From Nocardioides pinisoli (lineage in GTDB: Bacteria; Actinomycetota; Actinomycetes; Propionibacteriales; Nocardioidaceae), in NCBI RefSeq assembly GCF_024199985.1, contig NZ_JANARS010000009.1, positions 1-64,000 of the forward strand: a stretch of 64,000 bases of DNA, read 5' to 3'. The notes under the pieces were generated by a model. It saw only the letters and a program-made list of their open reading frames with translations. It was not told where the DNA came from and ran no database searches. Positions within the stretch are counted from its first letter, which is position 1. Every line of letters begins with the position of its first letter. This document shows, piece after piece, positions 1 through 13,340 of the stretch. The position numbers and the translations under genes are program-made.

Positions 1-13
1 TGGGACATGAAGG

Positions 14-64
14 CCTCCGTTGGTGAGACGTGGTTGCGTGGTAGCTCCACACCTCACCCGGAGG
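14..64 (+). other. Long hairpin upstream of metH
   Basis: Two stacked stems are visible: CCTCCG (14-19) pairs with CGGAGG (59-64), and GGTGAG (22-27) pairs with CTCACC (53-58), with only a TT bulge between them. An inner GTGG (30-33) can pair with CCAC (47-50). No T-tract follows, so it may be a factor-assisted terminator of a gene to the left of the window or a structured RNA. It lies about 160 nt upstream of the metH promoter and does not resemble the cobalamin or SAM riboswitches I know. Confidence 0.5.
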
Positions 65-213
65 TCTTCGTCATCGTCCACCCGACCCGCCGTGCTCAAC
101 GTCCGTGGTCAGAACACCTAGGGCGCGACGCCCAGCCTTCCGTCCTGATTTCGCCGCCCGACGCGCCGAGTGCCACCATGTGGGAATCCAGTCCGCCTGT
201 CGGACGACGTTCC

Positions 214-219
214 TAGGCT
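214..219 (+). promoter_or_regulatory. metH -10 box and RBS
   Basis: TAGGCT matches the TAGGNT -10 seen before many genes here. It would start transcription near 226, giving a leader of about 27 nt. The leader includes GAGAGGAG at 236-243, well placed for the GTG at 253 and supporting that start. Confidence 0.5.
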
Positions 220-252
220 GGCAGCACCGCCACCCGAGAGGAGCCACCACCC

Positions 253-4026
<3,774 letters not shown>

Positions 4027-4061
4027 GGAGGGCCGGGCTCGGCAACTACGCTCGTGCCACG

Positions 4062-4841
4062 ATGGCGACCGACGACTCCGAGCGCACGACGGCCCTCCAC
4101 AGCCCCGATGGCGGCGACGCGAGCGGACCGTGGACCGAGCTCGCGACCGGCTATGAGCAAGCCCGAGCCAGGGAGGACTCGCTCGACCGGCTGGTCGAGT
4201 GGCCCGCGCAGCGCGACGTGCTCGGGGACGTCACCGGCCTGTCCGTGCTCGATGCCGGGTGCGGCAGTGGTGCGAAGCTCGCGCAACTGGTCCAGGACGG
4301 CGCGGTCGCCTCGGTCGGGATCGACATCAGTGGCAACTTCGTGAGTGAGTCACCCGACCTGCGACTCCTGCAGGGCGATCTCTCCGACCTGGCGGCCGTG
4401 CCTGACCTCGTCGGTCGGAGGTTCGACCGGATCCTGTTTCTCCAGTCGTTCGGCTATGCAAAGGATCCCGTCCACGCGCTCAGGTCGGCGCGGGCCCTGC
4501 TCGAGGACGACGGGTTCGTGCTGCTGACCCGGACCCAGCCGATCCGGTACGCCATCGAGCGCGCCGAGGAGAACGGAACCACGCTCGGTGAGGAGTACTT
4601 CTCCACCAGCTCGTTCTCCTACCGCCACCGCAGCTGGAACGACGGCGTCACGCTGACCAAGCGGCCCTACACGATGTCGGACCTGCTCAACATCTTCAGC
4701 GCAGCGGGGATGTGGGTCGAGAAGGCCGTGGAGCCGCAGATGTCCCGCGAGATCGCTCAGCGGTATCCCCACAAGCAGGCCGTGCTGGACAAGTACCTCG
4801 GCATCCTCGTGTTCAGGTTGCGACCGCTGCCGGGCCGGTAG
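4062..4841 (+). CDS. Class I SAM-dependent methyltransferase
   Basis: A 259-aa soluble protein with the SAM motif I VLDAGCGSGAK at about residues 61-71, then an acidic motif II region and a ubiE-like fold. The substrate cannot be read from the sequence. ATG 4062 was chosen because the reading frame before it overlaps the metH stop and has no family similarity, and a TACGCT -10-like hexamer lies 15 nt upstream. It follows metH closely and could be partly cotranscribed; both involve methyl transfer, but a functional link is only inference. Confidence 0.75.
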   Translation: MATDDSERTTALHSPDGGDASGPWTELATGYEQARAREDSLDRLVEWPAQRDVLGDVTGLSVLDAGCGSGAKLAQLVQDGAVASVGIDISGNFVSESPDLRLLQGDLSDLAAVPDLVGRRFDRILFLQSFGYAKDPVHALRSARALLEDDGFVLLTRTQPIRYAIERAEENGTTLGEEYFSTSSFSYRHRSWNDGVTLTKRPYTMSDLLNIFSAAGMWVEKAVEPQMSREIAQRYPHKQAVLDKYLGILVFRLRPLPGR

Positions 4842-4943
4842 CCCTGGCGAGGACGACAGCCTCCATCCACCGTCGTGTGGCGGCAGGGGGCCGCCCACGT
4901 GCCGCGGCAGGTGCGCGTGGATCGCGGCCCGGGCCACGCAGTG

Positions 4944-5583
4944 CTAGGCGCGTGCCGTGACGAGCAGGCGGTCCGGGGTGCGCCGCCCGGCTCCGTCGCG
5001 CATCTCGATCCGGCCGTAACCCGCGCGGGTGAGTCGACGGTGCATCTCGTCGCGTGTCCAGGGGCGCATCTCGAACAGGAACTCACTCACCTCCGATGTC
5101 TCATCGCGGTCGCTGTCGAGCTCATGGCGCTCCTCCACCACGATGCGTCCGTCGTTCCACGTCCAGAGCGCCCTCCCTCTCGTCATCCGTCAGCAGGTCG
5201 TTGAGCACGCCCCGAGCGACCACGGCGTCGAACGCTCCGGTGATGGCGGGTGCACAGAGGTCTGTCACGACAGCGGGCGCGCCGGGGCAGCGCTTGCGGG
5301 CGATCCTGATCAGCGCCTCCGAGGCGTCGAGCAAGGTGACGTCGTGCCCGCGTTCGACGAGTGCCGCAGCGTGGCGCCCCGTGCCGCAACCGGCGTCCAG
5401 CACGCGTGCGTCGCGGAGCCCAGCGTCCCGCAGTGCTTCGTCCACGGCCGCGACCCACGGTTCGACCGGGTCCGAGACCAGGGCGTCGTAGGCGTCGGCA
5501 TGGCGGTGGTAGAACGGCCGCTCACGGGCCACGTCAGCGGAACGAGATGCCACCCCGACAGCCTGCCACGCGGCCATCGGCAC
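4944..5583 (-). pseudogene. Broken SAM methyltransferase
   Basis: The 5' part (5583 down to about 5170) encodes a methyltransferase N-terminus with motif VLDAGCGTGRH and the ARGVLNDLL stretch. It then runs into unrelated sequence and stops at 5122. The family C-terminus (TWNDGRIVVEERHELD, then an arginine-rich tail) continues in a different frame down to 4944. Roughly 30-40 codons expected between these blocks, including the usual RPGG loop, are missing. A deletion combined with a frameshift explains this best, so no full-length product is expected. A sequencing error alone would not explain the lost segment. Confidence 0.7.
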
Positions 5584-5663
5584 GTGTCTCCCAGGATGGG
5601 TGTCCGGCCAGTCGCTACCCTGATCCGCACCACGGCAACGGGCCGGTTCTGCGGGGGGATCTC

Positions 5664-6035
5664 ATGAGTGACGTGACAACGACCACGCGAGCTGCCGCAA
5701 CGGTGCACGAGGGCGCCCGCTTCCGTGCCTTCACGGCCCTGGGCCTGGCCCTGGCCGCGCTCATGGGTGGCGGCGTCGTCGCGAACGGGCTGCAGTGGCT
5801 GCTCACCTACCGGCTCCCGGCCCAGTTCCCGGCCGGCCCCGGAGACCCGTTGTACGGGTTGGTGATCGGAGGCGTTCCTGTGGCGATGAGCCTGGTCGCC
5901 CTGTGGTTGGCGTCCGGCGCCACGTCGTCGGCCGACGCCCTCGCGAAGCCGATCGCCCGTTCCAGCCAGGTGCTGTCGGTCATTGCCGTCCTGGGTGCCG
6001 TCGTGCTGGTGATCGCGGTGTCGACGCAACCCTGA
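5664..6035 (+). CDS. Small integral membrane protein, unknown function
   Basis: Encodes 123 aa with a short polar N-terminus followed by three hydrophobic segments (about 27-47, 67-85 and 98-119). No family was recognised. The ATG at 5664 has a purine-rich GGGGGGAT ribosome-binding stretch immediately upstream, and the first membrane segment begins soon after. It converges on the GntP-type permease, whose 3' end lies 20 nt away, and diverges from the broken methyltransferase. Nothing in the sequence shows its substrate or partner. Confidence 0.6.
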   Translation: MSDVTTTTRAAATVHEGARFRAFTALGLALAALMGGGVVANGLQWLLTYRLPAQFPAGPGDPLYGLVIGGVPVAMSLVALWLASGATSSADALAKPIARSSQVLSVIAVLGAVVLVIAVSTQP

Positions 6036-6055
6036 GGGAGCGGGGGACACCCCCG

Positions 6056-7477
6056 TCAGAGGACGACGGCCGCCAGCATCACGAGCGGCAACGAGACGAC
6101 GGAGGCCACCGACGTCACCAGCGTCAGCGTCTTGAGCGTGCCCTTGGTCGACAGGCCGAGCAGCGACTTGAACATCCAGAAGAAGTTGCTGTTGACCTGC
6201 AGCGCGAACATCGCGCCCGACGCGATCGCCAGGCCGATCACGATGGGGGAGACGGTCAGCGAGTCGAGGATCGGGGCGATGATGCCGGCGGCGGTGATGG
6301 CGGCCACGGACACCGACCCGATGGCGAGGTGCAGGACCGCGGCGATGAACCACGCCAGCAGGATGCTGAGCACGACGGGAGCGCCCGCGTCGGCCTGGAA
6401 CAGGTCGCCCAGTACGCTGTCGAGACCGGTGGCCTCGATGACCGCGCCAAGCGAGCCACCGACACCGGTGATGAGGAGGATCTCGCCGGTGGTGTGGAAG
6501 CCGTCCTCCATCGCCTCGTTGGTGTGCTCGCGTCCGGACGAGGCGCGGGAGAGGCCGTACGCCCCGAGCAGGCCGATGAAGAGCGCGATGTTGGCGTCGC
6601 CCAGGAAGGCGATGAAGGCGTTGGACCAGCCACCGAGCTCGGCGAAGGCCCCGAAGGCGATCAGCAGGAGCGGCACCAGGATGGGCAGCATCAGGGTGAC
6701 CAGCGGGAGCTGGCGTACGCCCTCCTGCTGCTTGACGGCGACGGCCTGCGACTCGCTGCGGGCGACCGCCTCCTCCGAGGAGGCCACCTCGCCCGTCAGG
6801 TAGGCGCGATCGGCCGCCTCCTGCTCCGCCATGGCCTCGTCGACCTCCTCGTCGGTCTCGGGGTCCCAGAACCCGCCGGCCGAGAAGAGCAGCCGCATGA
6901 GGAGCGTGGAGACGAGGGCGGTGAGCAGGCCGATGACGACGCCGTGGACCAGCCAGTCCCCGAGGCGGATGTCGAGCAGGCCGGCGATGGAGATCGCGGC
7001 CAGGCCGGGGATCACGAAGACGTAGCCGGCGAAGATCCCGCAGCCGAGCGCGGAGGCGAGGACGGGGAGGCCGACCTTGCCGATGAAGGGCGACGCGGAC
7101 CGGGCGACCGGTGCGGCGAGCACGACCTGCACGTCGACGTAGATCGACGGCATGACGACGGCGAGCATCGAGGTCAGGGCGTAGGGCAGCCGCGCGGAGC
7201 CGACCCGCTGGACCAGCAGCGCCACCAGGCGCCGGAAGGCCCCGGTGGCGTGCAGCAACGACCCGATGAGCACACCGAAGCCGATCAGCAGACCGACCTC
7301 GGCCATGATCCCGCCGAAGCCCGTGGTGATCGCCTCGACCGTCCCCGCGAACCCGACGCCGGCGGCGATGCCGAGGTAGAGCGACCCGAGGATCAGCGAG
7401 ATGACCGGATCGATGCGTCCCTTGATGATCAGCGCGATCACCAGGACGATCGCGACGGCGGTGTGCAGGGCGACCAT
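6056..7477 (-). CDS. GntP-family sugar-acid/H+ symporter
   Basis: A 473-aa polytopic membrane protein with about 12 hydrophobic segments. Features typical of GntP permeases are visible: an N-terminal hairpin with GFGGIMAEVGLLIGFG, a conserved central region ending in LLITGVGGSLG, and a C-terminal VNSNFFWMF stretch. Members take up gluconate and related hydroxy acids with protons. A long charged cytoplasmic loop (about residues 203-250, rich in Glu and Ala) sits between the two halves and is longer than usual. No sugar-acid kinase lies nearby, so the substrate is not settled by context. The gene is alone on its strand, with a purine-rich GGGAGAGA stretch just before the ATG. Confidence 0.85.
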   Translation of the reverse strand: MVALHTAVAIVLVIALIIKGRIDPVISLILGSLYLGIAAGVGFAGTVEAITTGFGGIMAEVGLLIGFGVLIGSLLHATGAFRRLVALLVQRVGSARLPYALTSMLAVVMPSIYVDVQVVLAAPVARSASPFIGKVGLPVLASALGCGIFAGYVFVIPGLAAISIAGLLDIRLGDWLVHGVVIGLLTALVSTLLMRLLFSAGGFWDPETDEEVDEAMAEQEAADRAYLTGEVASSEEAVARSESQAVAVKQQEGVRQLPLVTLMLPILVPLLLIAFGAFAELGGWSNAFIAFLGDANIALFIGLLGAYGLSRASSGREHTNEAMEDGFHTTGEILLITGVGGSLGAVIEATGLDSVLGDLFQADAGAPVVLSILLAWFIAAVLHLAIGSVSVAAITAAGIIAPILDSLTVSPIVIGLAIASGAMFALQVNSNFFWMFKSLLGLSTKGTLKTLTLVTSVASVVSLPLVMLAAVVL

Positions 7478-7613
7478 GGTCTCTCTCCCAGGGCAGGCGG
7501 CATCCCCGAGAGGCCTCCCGAGGGGCCCTCTGTCTACCGGTGCGGGAGGGGCGTTGGCCAGCGGGCGCGCTCGTGGTCCCGCCAGGCGGAACGTCCGGGG
7601 GCGCGGTCGGCCC

Positions 7614-7976
7614 TCAGCGTGCGACGAGCCGCTCGCCCGCCCAGCCGAGTGCCACCGAGAAGACGGTCACCATCAGGGCGAACGTGATCGCAGCGAGGAG
7701 GCCGTCGATGTCGAGGCGCGTGGTGAACGCCGAGGCCAGCCACACGATGCACCCGTTGACCACGAGCGTGGTGGCTGCGAGCACCAGCACCCGGTCCGAC
7801 GTCGGCAACCACCGGATGAGCAGCTGGGCCACGACGTTGGCGGCAGCGACGAGGACGGCCACCACGAGTGCCGAGAGCGGACCACCCGAGAAGTCGACGT
7901 CGGGTGTCACCCAGGCGGCCAGGACCACGGCCAGGGCGAGGAGGGACCACCGCAGCAGGAACATCACGATGACCAC
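7614..7976 (-). CDS. Phage-holin-superfamily (4-TMS) membrane protein
   Basis: A 120-aa protein with four predicted membrane segments and a short C-terminal ...GERLVAR tail. It resembles the widespread actinobacterial holin superfamily IV proteins, whose cellular role is unclear. I chose GTG 7976 because AGGAGGAGG lies just upstream; GTG 7967 and ATG 7964 are also possible, and an upstream extension to 8060 is arginine-rich and unlikely. It is not part of a prophage: no phage genes surround it. Confidence 0.65.
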   Translation of the reverse strand: MVIVMFLLRWSLLALAVVLAAWVTPDVDFSGGPLSALVVAVLVAAANVVAQLLIRWLPTSDRVLVLAATTLVVNGCIVWLASAFTTRLDIDGLLAAITFALMVTVFSVALGWAGERLVAR

Positions 7977-8114
7977 GCGTCCTCCTCCTGGCCGGGTCGC
8001 TGTCCGGCCACCCCGTCCGGCACCCCGCACTCTGCCGCTCACCGACCGGGCGACCTTCACCCGAACCGGGGGAGATGAACCCGCTCCGGTTGGCCCCGCG
8101 CCGGTCGACCCCGC

Positions 8115-9776
8115 TCACCGGGAAATGGTGGCCAGGCGCTCGCGCAGCAGCGCGACCCGCTCCTCGTCCCAGCCCGGTGGTCGCACCACGGCGTACCACG
8201 CGCTCAGTGGCTGGGTGCCGTACTTGTGGCCGTGGTCCTCGTCGAAGTCGTTGCTCACCGCCATGTCGACGGCGAGCTGGAGGAAGGTCGTCACCGGCGC
8301 CCACCGGATGGCCGGGTTGACCGACGGGTCGAGCGGCTCCTCGAGCCAGTCGGGCTCGTCGGCCAGGGTGTCCCAGTCCCACCACACGATCGGGTCGTCG
8401 CCGTGCTGCAGGAACACCGAGTGGGCGGTCCTGCCCTCCACGTCGCCGACCCGGTTGGCGAAGAGGAACGCCTCGCCGTCGCCGACGACAGGACGCACCT
8501 GCGGCGAGCCCGGCTCACGCACCCGCTCGGCCTCGCGTCGCAGCCGCATCGTCTCGGGCGGCCCGACCCAGACGGCTCCGTCGACCCGGTCCTGGCTGTC
8601 GGCGAGGGAGTCGAAGACCTGCGACCCGCCGAAGGAGCCCAGGCTCTCCCCGGCGATGTAGAGGTCGGGGCGCTCGGAGCCCTGAGCCGCGAGCCGGTCC
8701 TCGACCGCCTCGAAGAGGGCGACGGCGGTGTCGCCTGCCGCGGCCGACTCGGAGATGAACGCGAGCGGGCTGGGCAGGTGCGAGTACTGCACGGTGACCG
8801 TGGCGATGTCGCCGGCGTGGAAGTACTCCAGCGGCTGCACGAGCTGCTCATTGATCCAGCCCGTCCCCGTCGGGACCACCACCAGCAGCGCGCTGCGCTC
8901 GAACCCGCCGAAGCGCTCCAGCTCGCGCACGGCCAGGTCGACCCGCTCCTCGACGGTGTCGGCGGAGGCGCGTCCGACGAACACCCGGACGGGTTCGACG
9001 ACCTCACCGGTGGCGAGTCCCTCGAGGTCGTCGGTGGTCGGTCCTCGGGTGAGGAAGCGTCGGCCCTCCCGTCCCGCCTCCGCCCAGTCCACGTCCGACG
9101 CCGGCCCGCCCGATCGCAGCCGCGACGTCGGAGGGTTGGGCGCGCCCTCGAGGTCCCGGTCGCCGAGCGCGAACCCGGCGTTGAGCCCGTCGAGCGTGCG
9201 CTCCAGCACGAAGGTGTTGAGCGAGGCCAGCAGCGCCCAGCCGACCAGGACGAGGGCGAGGCCGCCGGCGATCCAGGCGGGCAGCACCCGGGTCCCCACC
9301 CGGGTGACCGCGCGCCAGACGAGCTTCAGCAGGCGGGCCACCACGAACAGGGCGAGGGCCACGACGACGGCCAGCACGAGCGTGCCACCGAAGACGACGC
9401 CGTACGACGACCGCGCGTAGCCGAGCCGCTCCCAGGTCCACCGGTGGGCGTCGACCGCGTCGAGCGCCGCCCACGTCGCGTAGGCCAGGCAGAGGCCGAG
9501 CACCGTCAGGCGCACCCACCGGTCCGCCGACGGGGTGAAGGGTCGCCTCGGCCACCCGAACCGGACCCACAGGCCCCGGACGAGCCGGGTGAGGCCGAGT
9601 CCCACTCCGTAGCCGAGGGCGAACGAGAGGCCGGCCAGCACGCCCTGGAAGACCCACGACCGGACGAGCAGCGACGGCGCCAGCGACTGGGCCGCGAGCC
9701 AGGTCGCCAGCACGAGGCCCAGCAGGCTGGGCCGTCGGAGCAGGCGCGACCAGCGGGACTCCACCTGGTTCGCCAC
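8115..9776 (-). CDS. Membrane alpha/beta-hydrolase (Abhydrolase_9 type)
   Basis: Encodes 553 aa. The N-terminal half has five or six membrane segments (about 15-250), as in the family's N-terminal domain. The C-terminal half is an alpha/beta-hydrolase with the nucleophile elbow GESLGSFG, serine S378. Close homologues are usually uncharacterised actinobacterial proteins. The enzyme should sit at the membrane; whether its catalytic domain is inside or outside cannot be read with confidence. The ATG 9776 start gives the expected short cytoplasmic lead before the first helix. Substrate unknown. The 249 nt before the next gene show no clear features. Confidence 0.8.
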   Translation of the reverse strand: MANQVESRWSRLLRRPSLLGLVLATWLAAQSLAPSLLVRSWVFQGVLAGLSFALGYGVGLGLTRLVRGLWVRFGWPRRPFTPSADRWVRLTVLGLCLAYATWAALDAVDAHRWTWERLGYARSSYGVVFGGTLVLAVVVALALFVVARLLKLVWRAVTRVGTRVLPAWIAGGLALVLVGWALLASLNTFVLERTLDGLNAGFALGDRDLEGAPNPPTSRLRSGGPASDVDWAEAGREGRRFLTRGPTTDDLEGLATGEVVEPVRVFVGRASADTVEERVDLAVRELERFGGFERSALLVVVPTGTGWINEQLVQPLEYFHAGDIATVTVQYSHLPSPLAFISESAAAGDTAVALFEAVEDRLAAQGSERPDLYIAGESLGSFGGSQVFDSLADSQDRVDGAVWVGPPETMRLRREAERVREPGSPQVRPVVGDGEAFLFANRVGDVEGRTAHSVFLQHGDDPIVWWDWDTLADEPDWLEEPLDPSVNPAIRWAPVTTFLQLAVDMAVSNDFDEDHGHKYGTQPLSAWYAVVRPPGWDEERVALLRERLATISR

Positions 9777-10025
9777 CTCAACCCGCCTCGCGCACCCGGA
9801 CGAGCCCGCACAGCGGGAAGTCGATCACGTCGGGTCCTCCGATCCTCGCCGGTCGGTGCGACCGCACGAACCACGATGACGCGCGCAGGGACCCGTGCAT
9901 ACCCCTGATCCGGGCGAGGTCGACCGCTCACGCCTGCCACGGAGTCGCTCACCCGGATCGGGGGAGCCAGTGGGCTCCCGGCGCGCGCAGCATCGGCGTA
10001 CACCACGGACGAAAGGGACGCACCC

Positions 10026-10517
10026 ATGGGAACGCTCACGGTCTGGAAGTTCGACACCGCCTCGGGAGCCGATGACGCGACGGAGACGCTGCGGGAGCTG
10101 TCCTCGCAGCACCTGATCACCATCCACGACGCAGCCACCGTGCGGTGGGACGAGGGGAAGCGCAAGCCGAAGACCAAGCAGCTGCACAACCTCGCCGGCG
10201 AGGGTGCCCTGGGCGGCGCCTTCTGGGGCATGTTGTTCGGCCTGATCTTCTTCGTCCCCCTGCTGGGCGCCGCCATAGGCGCGGCGTCGGGAGCGCTGGC
10301 CGGCTCGCTGCGGGACGTCGGCATCGACGACAGCTTCATCGACCGGGTCCGTGACGAGGTGACACCCGGGACCTCGGCGCTCTTCGTGATGAGCTCCGAC
10401 GCCGTGATGGACAAGGTGCGCGAGGCCTTCTCCACCAACCGGCCCGAGCTGATCTTCACCAACCTGACCAACGAGCAGGAAGACGCGATCCGGCACGCGT
10501 TCGCCGACGAGGCCTGA
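10026..10517 (+). CDS. DUF1269-family membrane protein
   Basis: Encodes 163 aa. The N-terminus (TLTVWKFDTASGADDA) matches the DUF1269 opening. A glycine-rich hydrophobic hairpin (about 65-100, with GALGGAFWGMLFGLIFF) would insert in the membrane, and a soluble C-terminal ferredoxin-like part follows. AAAGGGACG before the ATG acts as RBS. Function unknown; the family is often stress-associated, but nothing here proves that. It converges on the LuxR regulator with a 23-nt gap. Confidence 0.75.
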   Translation: MGTLTVWKFDTASGADDATETLRELSSQHLITIHDAATVRWDEGKRKPKTKQLHNLAGEGALGGAFWGMLFGLIFFVPLLGAAIGAASGALAGSLRDVGIDDSFIDRVRDEVTPGTSALFVMSSDAVMDKVREAFSTNRPELIFTNLTNEQEDAIRHAFADEA

Positions 10518-10540
10518 TCTTCTCCGCTCCTGCGTGCGGG

Positions 10541-13222
10541 TCAGATGAGGCGCAGGCGGCGGGCGGTGGAGAGCGCCTCGCTCCGTCGGCCTGCGCCGAG
10601 CTTGTTGTAGAGGCTCGACACGTGGGTCTTCACGGTGTTCTCGGAGACGTAGAGCCCGGCAGCGATGTCGGCGTAGGTCGCTCCCCGGGCGAGCTCGCGC
10701 AGCACGTCGCGCTCGCGTGGGCTCAAGCGCGTCGTGACGAGCGCGTCGGTGGCTGACGCCCACTCCCTGGTCGTGGCCGTGGACGGCGCGAGGTCGGCCG
10801 TGATGTCGGAGTGCTCGCGGGTGAGCTCGCGCAGCGCGCCGAGCCAGGTCGTGGGATCGGCGTCGCCCAGCTCGGTGAGGATGGTGTGGACGGGCGTGCC
10901 GTGACGGGACCAGCCGAGGAAGGGCACGTAGTTGCCGCGGCTCTCGGTCGCGCGGACGGCCTCGAGCACGACCTCGCGAGCGGGCCCGTGCTCCCCGAGG
11001 GCGTGGAGGAGCTGCCCGCGCCCCACGAGGGCCAGCGCCCGGCACGGAGGCTGGTCGAGCATGCGGTGGCCGACCGCGGCCGCGAGGTGCTCGGCGGCGT
11101 GGCGGAGGTCGCCGACCAGGTCGGCCTCGACACCGCGCAGGAGCAGGGCCTCGCCCGTCGAGCCGTGGGCGTCGAGCTCGTCGGCGAGGCTCCTGACGGT
11201 CGGGCGGTCGTCGCACAGGGCGGCGAGGTAGGCGCGCTCGACCAGGACGGTGGCCCGCAGGTGGCGGGGCAGGCCGGGCACGTCCATGATCCCCTGGAGG
11301 GTCTGCTCGGCGCCGATCACCGATCGTCCGGTCAGGTGCACCCGCGCGTCGTGGACCTGTTGCCAGAACCGTGTCGTGGTGTCGGCGGGGTGGAGGACCG
11401 CGGCGGTCGGGATCTGTCCCCCTGGCGACTGGTCCGGCCCGGTGGGGACGGGCAGCGTCGACATGCGCGCGAGCGCGCCGTAGAGCTCGGCCCGGTGGCG
11501 GATCACGGGGAACACGGTCGCCAGGTGCTTCATCGCGTGCAGGCTGCGCTCCGCCAGGCGCTGGGCGACGTGCTCGCGCCCGCGCATGTAGTAGAGGCCG
11601 GCCAGGTGGGTGAACGCCGATGCCGCATGAGCAGGCATGTCCAGCTCGTCGCCGAGCTGCGCCGCGCGGAGCAGGTTGGCCTCGGCAGGGACCGCCAGGC
11701 CGAGCTTGAGCTGGGCGATGCCGAGCTCGGCGAGGACGTGGGGCTGCAGGTCGGACGGCGTGCGGGAGAACGCCGTGGAGCCCACGACCTGCTGCGCCTC
11801 CTGCACCACCGGTGCGAGGTCCTCGAATCCGGCGCGTGCGCGCATCAGGTGGGCACACAGCACCTGTGCCGTCAGGCGCGGGCTGGCCGCGACGTCGTCC
11901 GCCGACCGCGCGACCAGGCGGTCCAGCCAGTGCATGGTCGAGGTGATGTCGCCGTGGGTCCATCGCTCGACCGCCAGGACGAACCAGCACTCGGGATGTG
12001 CGTCGACGACGTCCGGCCACCGGTGGGCGAAGGTGACGACGTCCTTGCCGTGGCCCCGGGTGAGGAGCCGGGTGCCGTCCTCGACCAGCTGGCGCACGGC
12101 CGGCTCGGCGAGCCCGATGTCGGCCAGCCGCCCGAAGGCGTCGTCGCGGGCGCCCCTGCTCGCGTCGAGCTGAACGGCTCGCAGGACGCTTGAGCGGGCC
12201 CGCTCGACGTCGACCCCGCCGGCGCTGATGCGACGTCGTACGACCTCGGCGAGGAGCGGGTGGATCCGGAAGCGGGGCGTCTCCGCGGGCCGGGGTCCGG
12301 TGCGCGGTGGTGCGGCGAGCGGACTGTGCTCGGACCGCGTGACCAGCAGGCCGGTCGACTCGAGGCCGTCGAGGACGAGCCCGGCACCGCGGTCGTGGGT
12401 CAGGTGCGCTGCCCGCTCCGCGGACACCTCGTGCTCGCTCGCGGTGCACAGCAGCAGGTGGCGCTCACGGGAGCTGAGCGTGGAGAAGACCTCGTTGACG
12501 ACCTGGTCGGCGACGGTCGAGCCGCCCTGCGCCAGCCGTCGTACGGCGCCCTGCTGGTCCGGGGACGCCGCCACCAGCCTCGAGGCCAGGACCGCGACCG
12601 CACACCAACCGTCGGCGTGGGCGGCGATCGCCGAGACCACCTCGGGCGAGGACGGCCCGACGTGCCGCTCGATCAGCTGCGAGCTCTCGTCGGCCGAGAG
12701 GCGCAGCACGTCGCCCCGCAGCTCGGTCAGGTGGCCGCGCAGCTGGGGTGCGATCCGGGTCAGCGGCAGGTCCCAGCGGCTCAGGAGCAGGAGCCGCATG
12801 GTGTGCGGTGCGCCGGTGAGCCGGTCGTCGATGAGGCGCACGGCCGACGAGGGCAGGGCGTGGGCGTCGTCGACGACCAGCAGGCGAGGCGGACCTCCGC
12901 CGGCGCGCTCCGGGTCACCGAGGGCGGTCTCGACGACCGCGTGGTCCAGGCCGCGCCCCGCGTCGAGCCACAGCACGTCGCCGCGCGACGCGCGCGGCCG
13001 CGCGTTGCGGAGCCACCCCGCCACGCCGAGGGTCTTGCCCGCACCGGCCGGCGCGACCAGGGTCACGATCGTCGACCCGGCCGCGGCATCGAGGCGGCGC
13101 CACAGGTCGAACCGCGCCACGAAGGTCTGCGGCAGGTGGGGGACACCCGCCTCGTCGTCCCGGACCCCGTCGTCGTGCCGGCCCGGAGCACGGTCCCGAG
13201 CCGACCGTGCCGTCTCCCCCAT
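10541..13222 (-). CDS. Large LuxR-family (MalT-like) transcriptional regulator
   Basis: An 893-aa signal-transduction ATPase. The N-terminal STAND-type NTPase has Walker A APAGAGKT with K63 and a DD-containing Walker B (LLVVDDAH). A long helical-repeat middle of TPR type follows (about 370-800). The C-terminal LuxR helix-turn-helix (about 825-893) includes LSPRERDVLRELARG and the recognition helix VSENTVKTHVSSLYNKLG. The ATG 13222 start gives a normal length for the family; the open frame continues far upstream but loses similarity. Such proteins respond to small ligands. The target genes are not obvious; the nearest candidates are the small gene just upstream and the ABC importer. Confidence 0.85.
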   Translation of the reverse strand: MGETARSARDRAPGRHDDGVRDDEAGVPHLPQTFVARFDLWRRLDAAAGSTIVTLVAPAGAGKTLGVAGWLRNARPRASRGDVLWLDAGRGLDHAVVETALGDPERAGGGPPRLLVVDDAHALPSSAVRLIDDRLTGAPHTMRLLLLSRWDLPLTRIAPQLRGHLTELRGDVLRLSADESSQLIERHVGPSSPEVVSAIAAHADGWCAVAVLASRLVAASPDQQGAVRRLAQGGSTVADQVVNEVFSTLSSRERHLLLCTASEHEVSAERAAHLTHDRGAGLVLDGLESTGLLVTRSEHSPLAAPPRTGPRPAETPRFRIHPLLAEVVRRRISAGGVDVERARSSVLRAVQLDASRGARDDAFGRLADIGLAEPAVRQLVEDGTRLLTRGHGKDVVTFAHRWPDVVDAHPECWFVLAVERWTHGDITSTMHWLDRLVARSADDVAASPRLTAQVLCAHLMRARAGFEDLAPVVQEAQQVVGSTAFSRTPSDLQPHVLAELGIAQLKLGLAVPAEANLLRAAQLGDELDMPAHAASAFTHLAGLYYMRGREHVAQRLAERSLHAMKHLATVFPVIRHRAELYGALARMSTLPVPTGPDQSPGGQIPTAAVLHPADTTTRFWQQVHDARVHLTGRSVIGAEQTLQGIMDVPGLPRHLRATVLVERAYLAALCDDRPTVRSLADELDAHGSTGEALLLRGVEADLVGDLRHAAEHLAAAVGHRMLDQPPCRALALVGRGQLLHALGEHGPAREVVLEAVRATESRGNYVPFLGWSRHGTPVHTILTELGDADPTTWLGALRELTREHSDITADLAPSTATTREWASATDALVTTRLSPRERDVLRELARGATYADIAAGLYVSENTVKTHVSSLYNKLGAGRRSEALSTARRLRLI

Positions 13223-13322
13223 GGCGTCGGGCCTCTCGCCGCAGCAGCGTCGACGCCCGTCCCGCTCGCCCTCGCACCCTCCCGAGTGCCCGATCCCCGG
13301 CGACGGCAGGTCGTCCCCGCGC

Positions 13323-13340
13323 CTCACCCGTTCGGGTGAG
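13323..13340 (-). terminator. Hairpin over the stop codon of the small gene
   Basis: CTCACCCG-TT-CGGGTGAG is a perfect 8-bp inverted repeat that includes the TGA stop of the small gene. It could terminate its transcript before the LuxR gene, or be a dimer operator for that regulator. No T-run follows. Confidence 0.4.

Noticed and set aside
1..252. Cobalamin or SAM riboswitch before metH
   Set aside because: No B12-box-like sequence or SAM core was found; only the hairpin at 14-64 is present and lies before the promoter.
7614..7976. Prophage holin
   Set aside because: No integrase, structural or lysis genes are near; the family is often chromosomal in actinobacteria.
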